From Oleiphilus messinensis (GTDB lineage: Bacteria > Pseudomonadota > Gammaproteobacteria > Pseudomonadales > Oleiphilaceae), in the NCBI RefSeq assembly GCF_002162375.1, contig NZ_CP021425.1, positions 186,001-250,000 of the forward strand: a stretch of 64,000 bases of DNA, read 5' to 3'. The position numbers and the translations under genes were made by a program. This document shows positions 24,446-35,200 of the stretch, piece after piece. The notes beneath the pieces were generated by a model. The model worked only from the letters and a program-made list of their open reading frames with translations, was not told where the DNA came from and made no database searches. Positions within the stretch are counted from its first letter, which is position 1. Each line of letters starts with the position of its first letter.

Positions 24446-24742
24446 TTATAACTCCTTAAACGAAATTACCAAGACATCTTCAACAACTGTTAGCTTTAGA
24501 TAAATATCAGCAGAGCTTGTATTTGGTCGATAAACATCTTGCCAAATATTATGATCAGCGTAAGTAGTCATACTTTTATAAAAGTCCGACGACTTTAAAT
24601 TCATGATGGTACGCTCAATATCATCCTGGTCTAAACCTAAAAGAGTAGCGCCCTCAATAGCAGATCTTGTGACTCTTAGCTTTCCTTGTTCTACTAGCCC
24701 TTTAACAATTGCCAACTTGCAATGAGGGGTTCGCTTTTCCAT
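24446..24742 (-). CDS. mqsR: MqsR-type mRNA interferase toxin
   Basis: The 98-residue RelE-like ribonuclease is recognisable from MEKRTPHCKLAIVKGLV at the start, the central SSDFYKSMTTYADHNIWQDV and YRPNTSSADIYLKLTV, and LVISFKEL at the end, all characteristic of MqsR. In E. coli MqsR cleaves mRNA at GCU. Full length, with the conserved K/Y/R region present, so probably active. It is the first gene of the mqsRA operon. Confidence 0.95.
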   Translation of the reverse strand: MEKRTPHCKLAIVKGLVEQGKLRVTRSAIEGATLLGLDQDDIERTIMNLKSSDFYKSMTTYADHNIWQDVYRPNTSSADIYLKLTVVEDVLVISFKEL

Positions 24743-24750
24743 TCCTGAGT

Positions 24751-24765
24751 TAACCTAATTGGTTA
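24751..24765. promoter_or_regulatory. probable MqsA operator
   Basis: TAACCTAATTGGTTA is a palindrome (TAACC-N5-GGTTA) beginning 9 bases upstream of the mqsR start codon. It closely resembles the known E. coli mqsRA operator type (TAACCT-N3-AGGTTA). It fits autorepression by MqsA. Confidence 0.65.
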
Positions 24766-25112
24766 TTTTTGAAAAGTATATGATTAATGTAATGGATATG
24801 CAATTTAATAAGTTAAAATGCGGATAATTGGTAATTTCAGGCTCAACAGAGGCTAAATATGAAACGTCAACAGGCCCTAGCCTGAGGAAAGCCCATTTTG
24901 TCGTTAGAAAATTAATAATAGGATGTCTCTTATGGGCTTTCCATGCCAAGTATCTTAAATAATCACTAGGTCTGCTTCACCAGAATTGCGGGCTACGCCA
25001 GTTCTGGCAAACCTGTTTTTGTCAAAAGATCTTCTTGCGTGAGCCCCTGCCATTGACTGGCTAACAAGGTTGCTGCCTCTCCGATTTTGAACCTGAATGA
25101 AGGAAAACAACA
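24766..25112. other. intergenic stretch with a hairpin and a possible gene tail
   Basis: CCAGAA (24980-24985) and TTCTGG (25002-25007) with inner GCG/CGC form an imperfect hairpin. On the minus strand a frame reads LLASQWQGLTQEDLLTKTGL and then PELA and stop, which looks like the end of a winged-helix-type protein, but no body of the gene is present. Other open frames here (up to 64 codons) show no family features. Probably decayed DNA between mqsRA and the HD gene. Confidence 0.3.
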
Positions 25113-25655
25113 ATGAATGTACATCCGCCGTTACCACTCATTGATGAAATTCTCGAACCATGGCGAACGGTATTGGGGGACGACTTTCAGAGCTATCGGA
25201 ATCACTGTATCCGTATGGCACTGTTTTGCTTCGCGTTGAAGGCAAACTGTACGCCTGAAGAAAAAAAGAAAATCCAGATTGCCGCAGCATTCCATGATAT
25301 TGGTATCTGGATTGAAAATACTCTCGACTATATCCCGCCTTCTGTTTCGCCGGCAATGGCGTATTTAACAGAGCATAAACTCGAGCCTTGGTCAGAGGAA
25401 ATCACCCTGATGATCACGGAACATCATAAACTGACCCCTTATCAAAACGGGGCGTTTCCGTTGGTTGAGGTTTTCAGACAAGGTGACTTGGTGGATTTTT
25501 CACTGGGTTGGGTGCGAAACGGGCTGAAAAAGTCTGAAGTAAACAGCATTAGATCCAGCCTGCCAAATGCGGGCTTTCATACCATGTTATTCAAACGTGG
25601 ATTTCAATGGTTTAAAAATCACCCCTTTAACCCTGCGCCGATGATGAAGTGGTAA
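25113..25655 (+). CDS. HD-domain phosphohydrolase
   Basis: The 180-residue protein has the HD metal-binding set: H31 (YRNHCIRM), H61-D62 (AAFHDIGIW), H104/H105 (ITEHHKLT) and D125 (GDLVDF). HD proteins of this size hydrolyse nucleotides or other phosphate esters in the cytoplasm; the substrate cannot be predicted. GAAGGAAAA upstream is an adequate ribosome-binding site. It converges on the GlxA-like gene, 25 bases between stops. Confidence 0.85.
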   Translation: MNVHPPLPLIDEILEPWRTVLGDDFQSYRNHCIRMALFCFALKANCTPEEKKKIQIAAAFHDIGIWIENTLDYIPPSVSPAMAYLTEHKLEPWSEEITLMITEHHKLTPYQNGAFPLVEVFRQGDLVDFSLGWVRNGLKKSEVNSIRSSLPNAGFHTMLFKRGFQWFKNHPFNPAPMMKW

Positions 25656-25680
25656 GCCTCCAATTCTTCCGAAAAGCCTC

Positions 25681-26673
25681 TTATCGCCTACTCGGTAATG
25701 ATTCCCGGTATTCCGAGGGGGTTTGAGAAAATTCTTTTTTAAAGTTTCGACAAAATACTGTGGCAGAGCCGAATCCTGATTGCTCGGCAATTTGCTGGAT
25801 TTGCAGGTCTGTAGATTGAAGCAGGCTTCGGGCGATGTTGAGCCGTTGTTTCATCAAGTATTGGATGGGATTATGGCCCGTGGCACTGACGAAGCGCCTT
25901 GACAGGGTTCGGGCGGTGACATTGAGTTGTTTGGCCAGTGTATCCAGCGAAATTTCCGCTGAATAGTTCAGCCGGATGGCATCTCGCGCGGCATCCACCA
26001 GCGTATCATTGCAGCTGGGCTCCAGAAAGCGGGGCAGTGGTGCATCCTTCGCGCGGATAGTGAAGTAATGAGACGCAAACTCTGCGGCCCGATCACCCAG
26101 GAACCGCTGGATTAACAATATGGCGACATCGAACGTTGCGGGTGTGCTGGACGTGGTGATGACCCTGTCGGCTTCGACCATTTGCAATTGCGGTGTGACC
26201 TTCACGTTCGGGTAGCGTTGTTTGAACATATTTACTGAGGCCCAGTGTATGGTTGCCTCTCGTCCATCGAGTAGGCCCGCTTCTGCCAGATAAAATACCC
26301 CGGTCACCAAGCCTGCGATGATGCTGCCGTTTTCGTGTTGGTCACGGAGCCAATCCAGTGCTGCTCTGGATTCCTTCAAATTCACACCTGACAATTCCCA
26401 TACTGAGGGCACGACGACCGCATCAAACTGGATATCACGGACGGCTGGATCGGCAAAGCATCGGGTATCCACTTTGAATCCGGAAAAGCCACTGATGTTT
26501 TTCCGGGTAGTTCTTAACAGACTGATCTCAAAACGGTTGAAATTGACCTGTCGGGTGGTTCGTGCGCTCAAGGCCATGCCGTGGAAGACCTCTACCGCAC
26601 TGGTCACCGTACTGCTCCAATATTGATCTGGAATCAAGTAGGCGATTTTGATTGATGATTGGTTCTTGTCCAT
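25681..26673 (-). CDS. GlxA-like AraC-family regulator with DJ-1/PfpI domain
   Basis: 330 residues. The N-terminal GATase1/DJ-1-like domain (about 8-200) is KIAYLIPDQYW, DAVVVPSVWELSG, GLVTGVFYLAEAGLLDGREA. The usual nucleophile Cys of DJ-1 enzymes is replaced in GLVTGVFYL, so it is a sensory, not catalytic, domain as in GlxA regulators. The C-terminal AraC double helix-turn-helix (about 225-325) contains LDTLAKQLNVTARTLSRRF and QIAEQSGFGSATVFCRNFKK. It is divergent from the Rieske oxygenase gene with 215 bases between them, so it probably controls that gene. The 26674-26888 gap holds no gene. Confidence 0.92.
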   Translation of the reverse strand: MDKNQSSIKIAYLIPDQYWSSTVTSAVEVFHGMALSARTTRQVNFNRFEISLLRTTRKNISGFSGFKVDTRCFADPAVRDIQFDAVVVPSVWELSGVNLKESRAALDWLRDQHENGSIIAGLVTGVFYLAEAGLLDGREATIHWASVNMFKQRYPNVKVTPQLQMVEADRVITTSSTPATFDVAILLIQRFLGDRAAEFASHYFTIRAKDAPLPRFLEPSCNDTLVDAARDAIRLNYSAEISLDTLAKQLNVTARTLSRRFVSATGHNPIQYLMKQRLNIARSLLQSTDLQIQQIAEQSGFGSATVFCRNFKKEFSQTPSEYRESLPSRR

Positions 26674-26888
26674 AAATTAAGGGCTTTGGTGGGTTTTTAA
26701 TTCGGGCACTGTGTTGATCCGGCGTTTTCTGTTTGGGATCGAATTGTCGGCTTGCAAGTCGTTTTGTCTATAATAGTTGATTAAGTGTCAATTTACGTTA
26801 TTTTGGGTTGATCAAATCTTGTTAAAGTAAATTATACCTGCGGAGGTGGCTAAGCAAGAGACCTTTTCAATAACAAGAGGATTGATGA

Positions 26889-28079
26889 ATGGACCGACAA
26901 ACTGAAATTCGATTAATTAAAGATGTGTTGGCGTTGAAGGCAAAAGGTGAAACCCAATACCATGCGTCTACTCAAACTCATTCGACTGAGCGGTACGTAT
27001 CGGATGTTTGGTTTAAACAAGAACTGGACAACATTTTTCTCGGGCGGCCAATGGCTATCGGTGTCGCCAGTGAAGTGCCAAATGTGGGTGACTACATTGC
27101 ACTGGACTGGATTAAGGGCATGTCATTGCTCATGGTGCGGGATCAGCACAATCATATCCGTGTCTTTGCCAACGCCTGTCGCCATCGTAATGCCCGCCTG
27201 GTGGAGCATGGCAAGGGAGGGTGCAAGAAGAAATTCAGTTGTCCTTATCATGCCTGGACCTATAGCACTGAAGGTGAATTGGTCGGGGCACCAGATTTTG
27301 AGCGGGGATTCAGCGACCTGGACAAGAAAGCGTTGGGACTCATCGAATTTAACAGCCGCGTGGTACAGGGCATTGTATTTGTTCATCTTGATCTCGACCA
27401 GCAATTGCCGGAGACCTTGCTCGCTGATGAAATGAAATCCGGCTTTGATTTTCTGGATATTGAAAAGCAACGGGTCTACAAGCGCCGCAGTTATGTTTTG
27501 AAGGCGAACTGGAAAATCCTGACCGAAGGTGGCATCGAGGCCTACCATTTTAATGTCGCGCACCGGAATACCCTTGCCCCTTTTTTCCTGGGAAACCTGT
27601 CTACATGGGAAACCTGGGGCGGCATGGATATGCGTATGATACTCCCCAAAAAAACAATGCTTGAAGCTAGCAGTTTGCCCGAAGATAAATGGGACATGCG
27701 TAAAATGGCCAATATTATTTACACGCTGTCTCCGTCGTTGCTGTTTCTGGCTCAACCCGACAACATTTCGCTGATCAGGATGGTACCGTTAAGCCCAGGC
27801 GAGACGCGGATCGAAGAGGTGCTTTTGGTTGATGCCCCCAAGAATGGCTCAAACGCATGGTCAGAAGAAGAACTCAAACGCCATGAAACCAATCATAATC
27901 TGGTCTATAAAATCTTGAGTGAAGATTGGCTGCTGGGAGAAGCAATCCAGGCCAATATGGAGAGTGGCGTTGTGAAGGAAGTGCACTTTGGCCGTTTCGA
28001 GTCGGCATTAACTTGGTTTCATACTGAATACGAGAAGGCATTGGGGCTGGATAACCGTATGATCGCTCGAGCAGTATAG
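26889..28079 (+). CDS. Rieske non-haem iron oxygenase, alpha subunit
   Basis: 396 residues. The Rieske [2Fe-2S] ligands are C97 and H99 (ACRHRNARL) and C118 and H121 (SCPYHAWTY). The catalytic domain has a mononuclear-iron site candidate H220/H225 with E217 (EAYHFNVAHRN); the third ligand (Asp) lies further C-terminal. Such enzymes hydroxylate or demethylate aromatic or amine substrates with electrons from a separate reductase, which is not encoded next to it. The start has AAGAGG. Divergent GlxA-like regulator upstream. Substrate unknown. Confidence 0.9.
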   Translation: MDRQTEIRLIKDVLALKAKGETQYHASTQTHSTERYVSDVWFKQELDNIFLGRPMAIGVASEVPNVGDYIALDWIKGMSLLMVRDQHNHIRVFANACRHRNARLVEHGKGGCKKKFSCPYHAWTYSTEGELVGAPDFERGFSDLDKKALGLIEFNSRVVQGIVFVHLDLDQQLPETLLADEMKSGFDFLDIEKQRVYKRRSYVLKANWKILTEGGIEAYHFNVAHRNTLAPFFLGNLSTWETWGGMDMRMILPKKTMLEASSLPEDKWDMRKMANIIYTLSPSLLFLAQPDNISLIRMVPLSPGETRIEEVLLVDAPKNGSNAWSEEELKRHETNHNLVYKILSEDWLLGEAIQANMESGVVKEVHFGRFESALTWFHTEYEKALGLDNRMIARAV

Positions 28080-28165
28080 AGCCGCAGGCCAATGTCAAAA
28101 AAATTTCCCTAATTCGTCATACAAGCTAAAGTGAAGAGTATTGTCGATAGCGTTGTCGGTACCTG

Positions 28166-29839
28166 GTGCTGATTACGATCAGTTTTGTTCATAACACCGA
28201 TATACAGGTCGCGCTCCCCGTGAATATCTCCAACAAATTAGGGATAGCCTTTGTATCAAGTATCTTTCTCGTCGGCTTCACTGCCTACTATGGCATGCTG
28301 GAAGTTGAAGAAAACTTCAATGATGTCATCAAGTCTGAAACGCTCAAGGTTGAGTCTGCTCTTGAAATGGAGATTAATCTGAACGAGGCAGGCTCATCAT
28401 TGTTTGTGTATCTTACGGACCCAAACCCTGTTCTGCTGGATCGATTTAGCCGGGATATTTCGGAATTACACCATTATTTCAACCAGATACAACAGGAAGC
28501 TCGTCTCGCCGGGGAAGGGCTTGAGACACTTGAAGTCGTCCGGGTAAAAATTACAAAGTTTGAGTCCTCAGCAGAAAATCTGATATCGGTTGTTGATCGA
28601 CAGAATTTGCTGATTCTTGAGCGTAGGTCGTTATTGGATGAAGACATTGAACCGTTGCTGGATAACGAACTTCAGCCGAGTATCAATGAAAATGAGCCTG
28701 ATTTCATTGATAAATTACGTGCCTTTATGGAGTTGGAGATTAACATTCATGAATTAATCTCTGCTGTCCGTGGCTATCTGTTGCGTCATGATGCCTATTT
28801 GAAAGACCGGATAGCAGACAGTATTTCGGACTTCGAATACTGGCACAGTACTTTGGAACATCTTGAGCTCACTCCGTTGCAACATGAAAAGTTCAATAAG
28901 TTGCTGGTTTACTTTGCAGATATAAAATCCATGAGTATCCAGATTCTGGATATGGAGGACCGGAAGGCCGCTATCGTTCTGGATATGGAACAGCTCATGG
29001 CTGAACTGGATGTTCTGTTTGATACCAAGATTCAAAGGCGGGCCGAGAATGAGATTGTTGAAGCCCGCGCCCAAACGCTTTCTATCATTACCCTGATAGA
29101 GTGGGTGATTATTGGAACGGTGTTGCTGGGGTTGATTATGACCTACCTGATTATATCCCCGATTACGCGCAATATTCGCGAATTAAGCCGTGGCATTGTC
29201 GATATGCGAAGTGGCAACGCGGCAGCAGTGCATATTGACTCCAAAGATGAATTTGGCCAGCTGGCTAATGCGTTTAACGAAATGTCAGGTGCAATTCAGG
29301 AGAAAACAAAATCCCTAGAGGCGATTAATACCGAGCTTGAAAATCAAATTGCCATGCGTAGAGAGGCCGTCAGCGATAAAGATAAAGCAGATGCGGCGAA
29401 CGAGGCCAAGTCAGTCTTTCTGACTTCGATGAGTCATGAGATCCGAACACCTCTGAATGCCGTGATTGGTCTTACGGAACTGACGTTGAGAAGCGATTTA
29501 TCGGAGCGTCAGCGAGAGCAACTGAAGCGGGTTGTTTCTTCTGGCAAGAATTTGTTGGGCTTGATCAACCATATTCTTGATTATTCCAAAATTGAAGCCG
29601 GCGATTTACGGCTCGAATCTGTTGATTTTGGTTTGGATGAAGTGTTGTCCAGCATGGCAGATATTGTCTATCTCAAAGCGGAAGAAAATGGCTCGGAAGT
29701 GATTATTAATGTGAAGGAGGATGTCCCAACTCGTTTGATTGGTGACCCGCTTCGAATTGGCCAGATTCTGATAAATCTGGCGGGTAATGCCGCTAAGTTT
29801 ACGGAAAACGGGAACATCATTATCACGGTGGAAAAGTAA
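28166..29839 (+). pseudogene. hybrid histidine kinase, N-terminal part up to an in-frame TAA
   Basis: 557 codons: an N-terminal membrane helix (about residues 25-45), a long helical periplasmic sensor region (about 46-310), a second membrane helix (LIEWVIIGTVLLGLIMTYLI, about 312-331), HAMP (about 335-390), then the dimerisation domain with the phospho-His at about 424 (MSHEIRTPLNAVIG) and the first part of the ATPase domain (N box LINLAGNAAKFTE). A TAA at 29837-29839 stops it just before the G1 box, but the same frame continues without shift into the next feature. The start (GTG 28166) is uncertain; GTG 28220 is possible. Alone it lacks a complete ATP site. Confidence 0.8.
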
Positions 29840-29863
29840 AGTGGGAAACATGAAATCCTCGAT

Positions 29864-30997
29864 ATGATTCGTATCTGTGTATCCGATACCGGGATTGGCA
29901 TGTCTGATCAGGAGCAAAAGAAACTCTTTAATGCTTTTGTCCAGGCGAGCGACAGCACATCGCGTAAGTATGGGGGAACCGGGCTGGGTTTGACGATATC
30001 CAAACGGCTGGTTGAAGCGATGGGCGGGCAGATATCCGTGGAATCTACAGAAGGGATTGGCAGCACCTTCAGTTTTACGTTTCCGCTGGTTGAAACCGAG
30101 GAGCGGGAAAGTGCGATGTTTCTGAACCAGCTTGAGCATGGACAATATCCTATTGTCATTATCGATGATAACCAGGCCGTGCTCGATACCCTGGAGCGTA
30201 CGTTGACCCGAATCGGGTTTCCTGTGAGGTGCATCGCCTCCAGCGTGGAATCTGTTGTGCAGATCGTTGACTATATTTCCAGTGGCCAGTTACCCAAAAT
30301 TATTCTCGTAGATTTGATTATGCCGGAGATGGATGGCCTGGAAACCATTCAGCGCTTTGCCACGCTGACAGAAGGGCAAAAACCGGAGATTATCCTGATG
30401 GCCGCCCATCAGGATGTTGATCACTTTCAAAATGGCATCAAAGTATACGGCATTGAGCATATTCTCCATAAACCCGTTAACACTGCACATTTACTGGATA
30501 CTCTGGTCGACATTTTCAAAGGCAACAAAACGAAAAAAAGCCAGAAAGTGGGTTCAATCGATGTTGCCCAAACTGTGCGAGCGGTTCGGGAGGGGCTGAA
30601 GTTGTTGCTTGTGGAAGATAATGAAATGAACCAGATGGTTGGGGTGGGGGTCTTGGAGCAAGCCGGTTTTTATGTTGATGTTGCGGATACCGGGGTCAGT
30701 GCATTGGAAAAAATTGGTAAGCAGTCTGCCGATGATCAATATCACTTGGTGATCATGGATGTTGAAATGCCGGAGATGAATGGCTTTGAGGCAACCAAAG
30801 TCCTTCGATCGCAAGCACAATATGTGAATCTACCCATTATTGCCATGACCGCCCATGCCTTCGAAGAGCAGCGTAATGCCTGTTTTGAAGCGGGCATGAA
30901 TGACCACATCCCCAAACCAATTGATGCACGGGAGTTAATTTCTACCGTCAATTACTGGATTAGTAAATACGATAATCAGGACGGTTTTCATAAATGA
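29864..30997 (+). CDS. hybrid histidine kinase, C-terminal part: end of ATPase domain plus two receivers
   Basis: This is in the same frame as the preceding segment (29840 is the next codon), so the original gene was probably 28166-30997, about 943 codons. It begins with the G1 box (VSDTGIGMS) and G2 (GGTGLGLTIS), followed by receiver 1 (VIIDDNQ, phospho-Asp in VDLIMPEMDG) and receiver 2 (LLVEDNEMNQ, phospho-Asp in IMDVEMPEMNGF, conserved Lys in HIPKPI). ATG 29864 could allow independent translation of a receiver protein. Convergent with the EAL gene (4 bases between stops). Confidence 0.8.
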   Translation: MIRICVSDTGIGMSDQEQKKLFNAFVQASDSTSRKYGGTGLGLTISKRLVEAMGGQISVESTEGIGSTFSFTFPLVETEERESAMFLNQLEHGQYPIVIIDDNQAVLDTLERTLTRIGFPVRCIASSVESVVQIVDYISSGQLPKIILVDLIMPEMDGLETIQRFATLTEGQKPEIILMAAHQDVDHFQNGIKVYGIEHILHKPVNTAHLLDTLVDIFKGNKTKKSQKVGSIDVAQTVRAVREGLKLLLVEDNEMNQMVGVGVLEQAGFYVDVADTGVSALEKIGKQSADDQYHLVIMDVEMPEMNGFEATKVLRSQAQYVNLPIIAMTAHAFEEQRNACFEAGMNDHIPKPIDARELISTVNYWISKYDNQDGFHK

Positions 30998-31001
30998 CCC
31001 G

Positions 31002-32219
31002 TTAATTTTCCGTCAATCCGTTCCATTCCCTTAACCAGGTCGAAAAATCTTCGGGAGGCAAGGGCTTGGAGATAAAGTACCCCTGCACGAGGTCGATGCC
31101 CAATGCCGAAATTCGATCCCAGTCCTCTCGTGTTTCGACCCCCTCGGCAACGGATGCAATGGCCAGTTGTTGGGCAAGTGAAGCGCTGGACTCCAGAATA
31201 CGTCGAGTTGAATCATTTTCCCCGGCGCCATAAACGAAGGATCTGTCAATTTTCAATTCACTGAAGGGAATGTGCTGAAGCTGACTCATTGAGGAGTAGC
31301 CCGTGCCAAAGTCGTCGATGGAAAGACAAATTCCGAGAATTTTCAGCCGGGTTAAGACCTCGAGCACATTGGTCGCATCACGCATTAGTGCCGTTTCAGT
31401 GATTTCAAGAATGATATCGCTGGGGTCGATGGCTTCATTTTTTAGCTTTGCGGCGAGATTGGTTGCGAAATCCAGTTGGGAAAGGTTCAACATGGAGACA
31501 TTGATCGACAGTTTGAGCCGGTGACCTTCCGCTTTGAATCGTTTCAATTCCTGAATCGACATGTCGATCACCCGCTCTGTGATGGCGTTGATCAAGCTGG
31601 ACTCTTCTGCCAGCGGAATAAACTCATCCGGCCCGACAATGCCGCCAAATTCCGAGCTAAACCATCGAATGAGCGCTTCTGCGCCAAACACACATTGTGA
31701 TTGCACATTTACCTTGGGTTGGAAAAACAGCGTGAATTCATCGTTATCCAGGCCAAATTGTATGGCATCGGCTGAAACCGAGCGCTTACCGAAAGGTTTG
31801 GGTTTCGGGGCGAATGGTTCATTGAAAACCTGATCCAGCAACAATGCCAATGCTTCTTTCTGAATCGGCTTTTGAATTGCACCGAGTACATCGAGATTAT
31901 GGGCTTTACCCAGATCCCGCGCCATGCGCAGAATATCGGAATCCAGACCACTGATCACCGCAACTTTGCCGTCAAAATTGACTTCTGCCAAATGGCGCAA
32001 TAAAGCCAGGCCATCCATATCAGGCATTTCAATGTCGCAAATAATGAGATCGAGCGGACTTACCGATTGTCTGCTCTCAACTAACGCCAGTGCTTCCTGT
32101 CCTGAGCACGCTGTTTCACATGTTTGGATCTCCAATTCTTCGAGTGCACAAAGGAAGAGTTCTATGGCAAATTCGTCATCATCCACAATCATCAGATTTA
32201 ACTGTGTGATGTCTGGCAT
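31002..32219 (-). CDS. response regulator with EAL (c-di-GMP phosphodiesterase) output
   Basis: 405 residues. The receiver domain (1-130) has D62 in IICDIEMPDMDG and K117 in QKP. The EAL domain (about 150-400) has the signature EAL at 181-183 (GAEALIRW), LSINVSMLNLSQ, the E of LEITETALM, DDFGTGYSSM, K of LKIDRSF, and EGVETREDW with QGYFISKPL. All catalytic motifs of active c-di-GMP phosphodiesterases appear present. It lies between two hybrid kinases and is presumably phosphorylated by one of them, linking this cluster to biofilm or motility control. Confidence 0.92.
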   Translation of the reverse strand: MPDITQLNLMIVDDDEFAIELFLCALEELEIQTCETACSGQEALALVESRQSVSPLDLIICDIEMPDMDGLALLRHLAEVNFDGKVAVISGLDSDILRMARDLGKAHNLDVLGAIQKPIQKEALALLLDQVFNEPFAPKPKPFGKRSVSADAIQFGLDNDEFTLFFQPKVNVQSQCVFGAEALIRWFSSEFGGIVGPDEFIPLAEESSLINAITERVIDMSIQELKRFKAEGHRLKLSINVSMLNLSQLDFATNLAAKLKNEAIDPSDIILEITETALMRDATNVLEVLTRLKILGICLSIDDFGTGYSSMSQLQHIPFSELKIDRSFVYGAGENDSTRRILESSASLAQQLAIASVAEGVETREDWDRISALGIDLVQGYFISKPLPPEDFSTWLREWNGLTEN

Positions 32220-32269
32220 GTTATCTCCTATTGACGACTATCGGGAATGTTAAATGTATGACGATATCG

Positions 32270-35200
32270 TCAGTGTATCAGTGCGTTAATATCCGGTAGC
32301 CAAGTGTTTTTTAAATAGTCTAGCACTCCCGTTACCAAAGGTTGTAGTTCCGGAACTTTTGCATCGAGAATGTCTGTATTTCCATCTTTTCCTGCCTTTT
32401 CCAAGGTCTCACTTAGACTGGCTAACTCTGAAGCACCAATAGACCGTGCGGATGATTTCAATTGATGGGCTAATTTACCCACCTTTGTACCGTTTTGATC
32501 CTTGTGGGCCAGAATGACTTCATTGAGTAAGCGTTCTGTGGTTTCCATAAACTTGGTGAGTACGCGTTTTTGAATCTTCGGATTTGTTCCTACAACTTTG
32601 GCCAGCATCTCCCGATTTACCGGGCCCACCGCGCTGCCCTCGATAGCGCTCTCCTGGATTGTACTTTCCTGGATAGTTCTTTTCTGGATCGCGTTCAAGG
32701 GTGTGTTTCCTGATTCGGTAACCTGTTTGAGCGCTGTTTGGGGTCGGGCAAGCGGTAACCAGCGTTGCAGAATGGTCTCGAGCACCGGGAGCGTCAGTGG
32801 CTTGGATAAAAAATCATCCATACCCGAGGCGGTACACAGCTCAACCTCGCCGGGCATCGTACTGGCGGTCACGGCGATAATTGGTAAACGTGGGCGATGG
32901 TGTTCTGTTTCGTATTTCCGGATGGAGCGCGCCAAGTCATAGCCATCCATCCCCGGCATATGGCAGTCCGTGAGGAGCAAGTCAAATTCCTCCCGTGTGA
33001 CTTTGGCAAAAGCAGAAACACCGTCTTCGACAACGGTGACATCTGCGCCGAATTGCTCTAACTGTGAACCAATTACTTCCCGATTGGTGGGGTTATCTTC
33101 CGCCACGAGAATTCGTTTACCCGGGAATTGCACATATTCAGCAGTTGTTTCGACCTTCGCTCTGGCTGGCAGCATTCCGGGTGCCGTTGTTTTGCTGCTT
33201 TTTAGTGCTTCCCCGGGCGCGATCATCATTGCCCTGGCCACGGCGGTCTGGAATTTGGTTCGCAGTAATGGGGCGCGATCCAGTGAGAGAATTTGCGAAC
33301 CAACGAGTTTAATACCCGTGCGGCTCGCTTTGTTTAATATAATGGCTGGTAGTTCCTGTTCCGCGCTGGCCTGACGTATGCGGAGAACCATGTCAGCAGT
33401 GCATTCCGGTGACGCTTCGGCCAACGCTACAATCAGAAGGTGAACGGACCCCCCTTTTTCTTTGCTGGATAATAGCGATTGAATCGCATTGTCTTCGGTC
33501 TCGACAAAGGTGGTGTCGACGGAAAAGGTGCTCAGATAATTGGCGATAGAGAGTCTGGTTTCGGTATTATCCACCAATGTCAAAGCTGTCAGCCCCTCGG
33601 GAATCACTTGCCCATATTGAGGGGAGGGTGCGGAGGAGACGTCGAAATTGATCTCAATCGTGAAAGTGGTGCCACGGTGTGGTTGGGAATCTACATTGAT
33701 TTGTCCATTCATGGCATCCACGATACTTTTACAGATCGCCAGTCCAATGCCCATGCCGCCGAAACGGCGTTTTGTGGACGCTTCAGCCTGAGAAAACGGT
33801 TTGAACAGATCCGGTAATTTGTTCCTGAAAATACCAACGCCATTGTCTTTGATGGTAAAGCGAACCGTCGCTTTATCGCTGAGTCTGCGGGGAACCGATA
33901 CCGTGAGAAGTACCCGACCCGGTTTGCTTTCGGTGGTGTTGGTAAACTTTATTGCGTTCTCCAGCACGTTAAAGAGCATCTGCTCCAGTCGGGTTCGGTC
34001 GGAATAGATAATATCCGGCACCTCGGGCTCGACGATGAGCTGCAAGGTGACGTCTTTCAGATCAGCAAATGGCACGAGGTCACCAACGACTTTGTCGATG
34101 ACGATTGAAGGACGAACCTGTACGCGCTCGAGTTCGATACGCCCGGTTTCAGACTTTGAAAAATCGAGTAGATTGTTGATCAGTTTCATCAGAAAGCGGG
34201 CAGAGCGATTAATGGTGTCGACCATACCCAGTTGAGTCGAATCCAGCTGGCTCTGCTTCAAGACCTCCAGTGTGCCGATCACACCATTCATGGGGGTGCG
34301 GATTTCGTGACTCATATTGGCGAGAAAAGCGGACTTCGCATGATTCGCGGCCTCAGCTTCTTCTTTGGCAATCCTGATCTCTTGCTCCGCTCTTTTTCGG
34401 TCACTGATATCGGTTGCCACTTTTACGATTTTATACTGTTTGCCATTAAGATCCCGAATAGGATTGTAAGAGGCTTGAATCCATATCTCCTGGCCATTTT
34501 TACCGATTCGGCAAAATTCGGAACTGTGAAACTCCCCGTTTTTAAGCGTTTGCCAGAAACGCCAATAGGCCTTGGCGTTTCTGTACTCGCTATCGACCAG
34601 CATCGAATGATGCTGGTGCTGAAGTTCCGCAAGCGTGTAGCCAAAAAGCTTTAAAAAATTGTCGTTTGCTTTCAGTATTATCCCGTTCAGGTCGAACTCG
34701 ACAACGAGCTGAGATTTGTTAATGGCATCAACTTGACCAATGTAGTCTGCGAAGCGGGCCCGTTCTGCGGTGATATCTGTCGCGTATTTGATCACTTTAT
34801 AGGGCTTTCCTGCATCATCAAGGATCGGATTATAAGTCGCTTGAATCCAGAGCTCGTTGCCGCCCTTGGCAAAGCGTTTGAACGCCGCAGACATAAACTG
34901 GCCTTGTCCAAGTTGTTGCCAAAATGCTTTGTATTCACTGGAGCTGCCATAACCCGGCTCGACAAAAATAGAATGATGTTTACCCACAATTTCGTGCAAC
35001 TGGTATCCCATAAGACGCAAATAGTTTTGGTTGGCATCCAGAATAGTGCCATGCAGATCGAACTCGATTGTGGCAAGGGATACATTGAGTGCTGCAAGTT
35101 TGGCTTCGGAGCGATTGCGGAGCTCCGTTTCGTTATTCAGGGCCACCTGTAATTCTGCGGACGGGTTGCGACTCAGAAATGTCATGGTTTTGTGCTTTGC

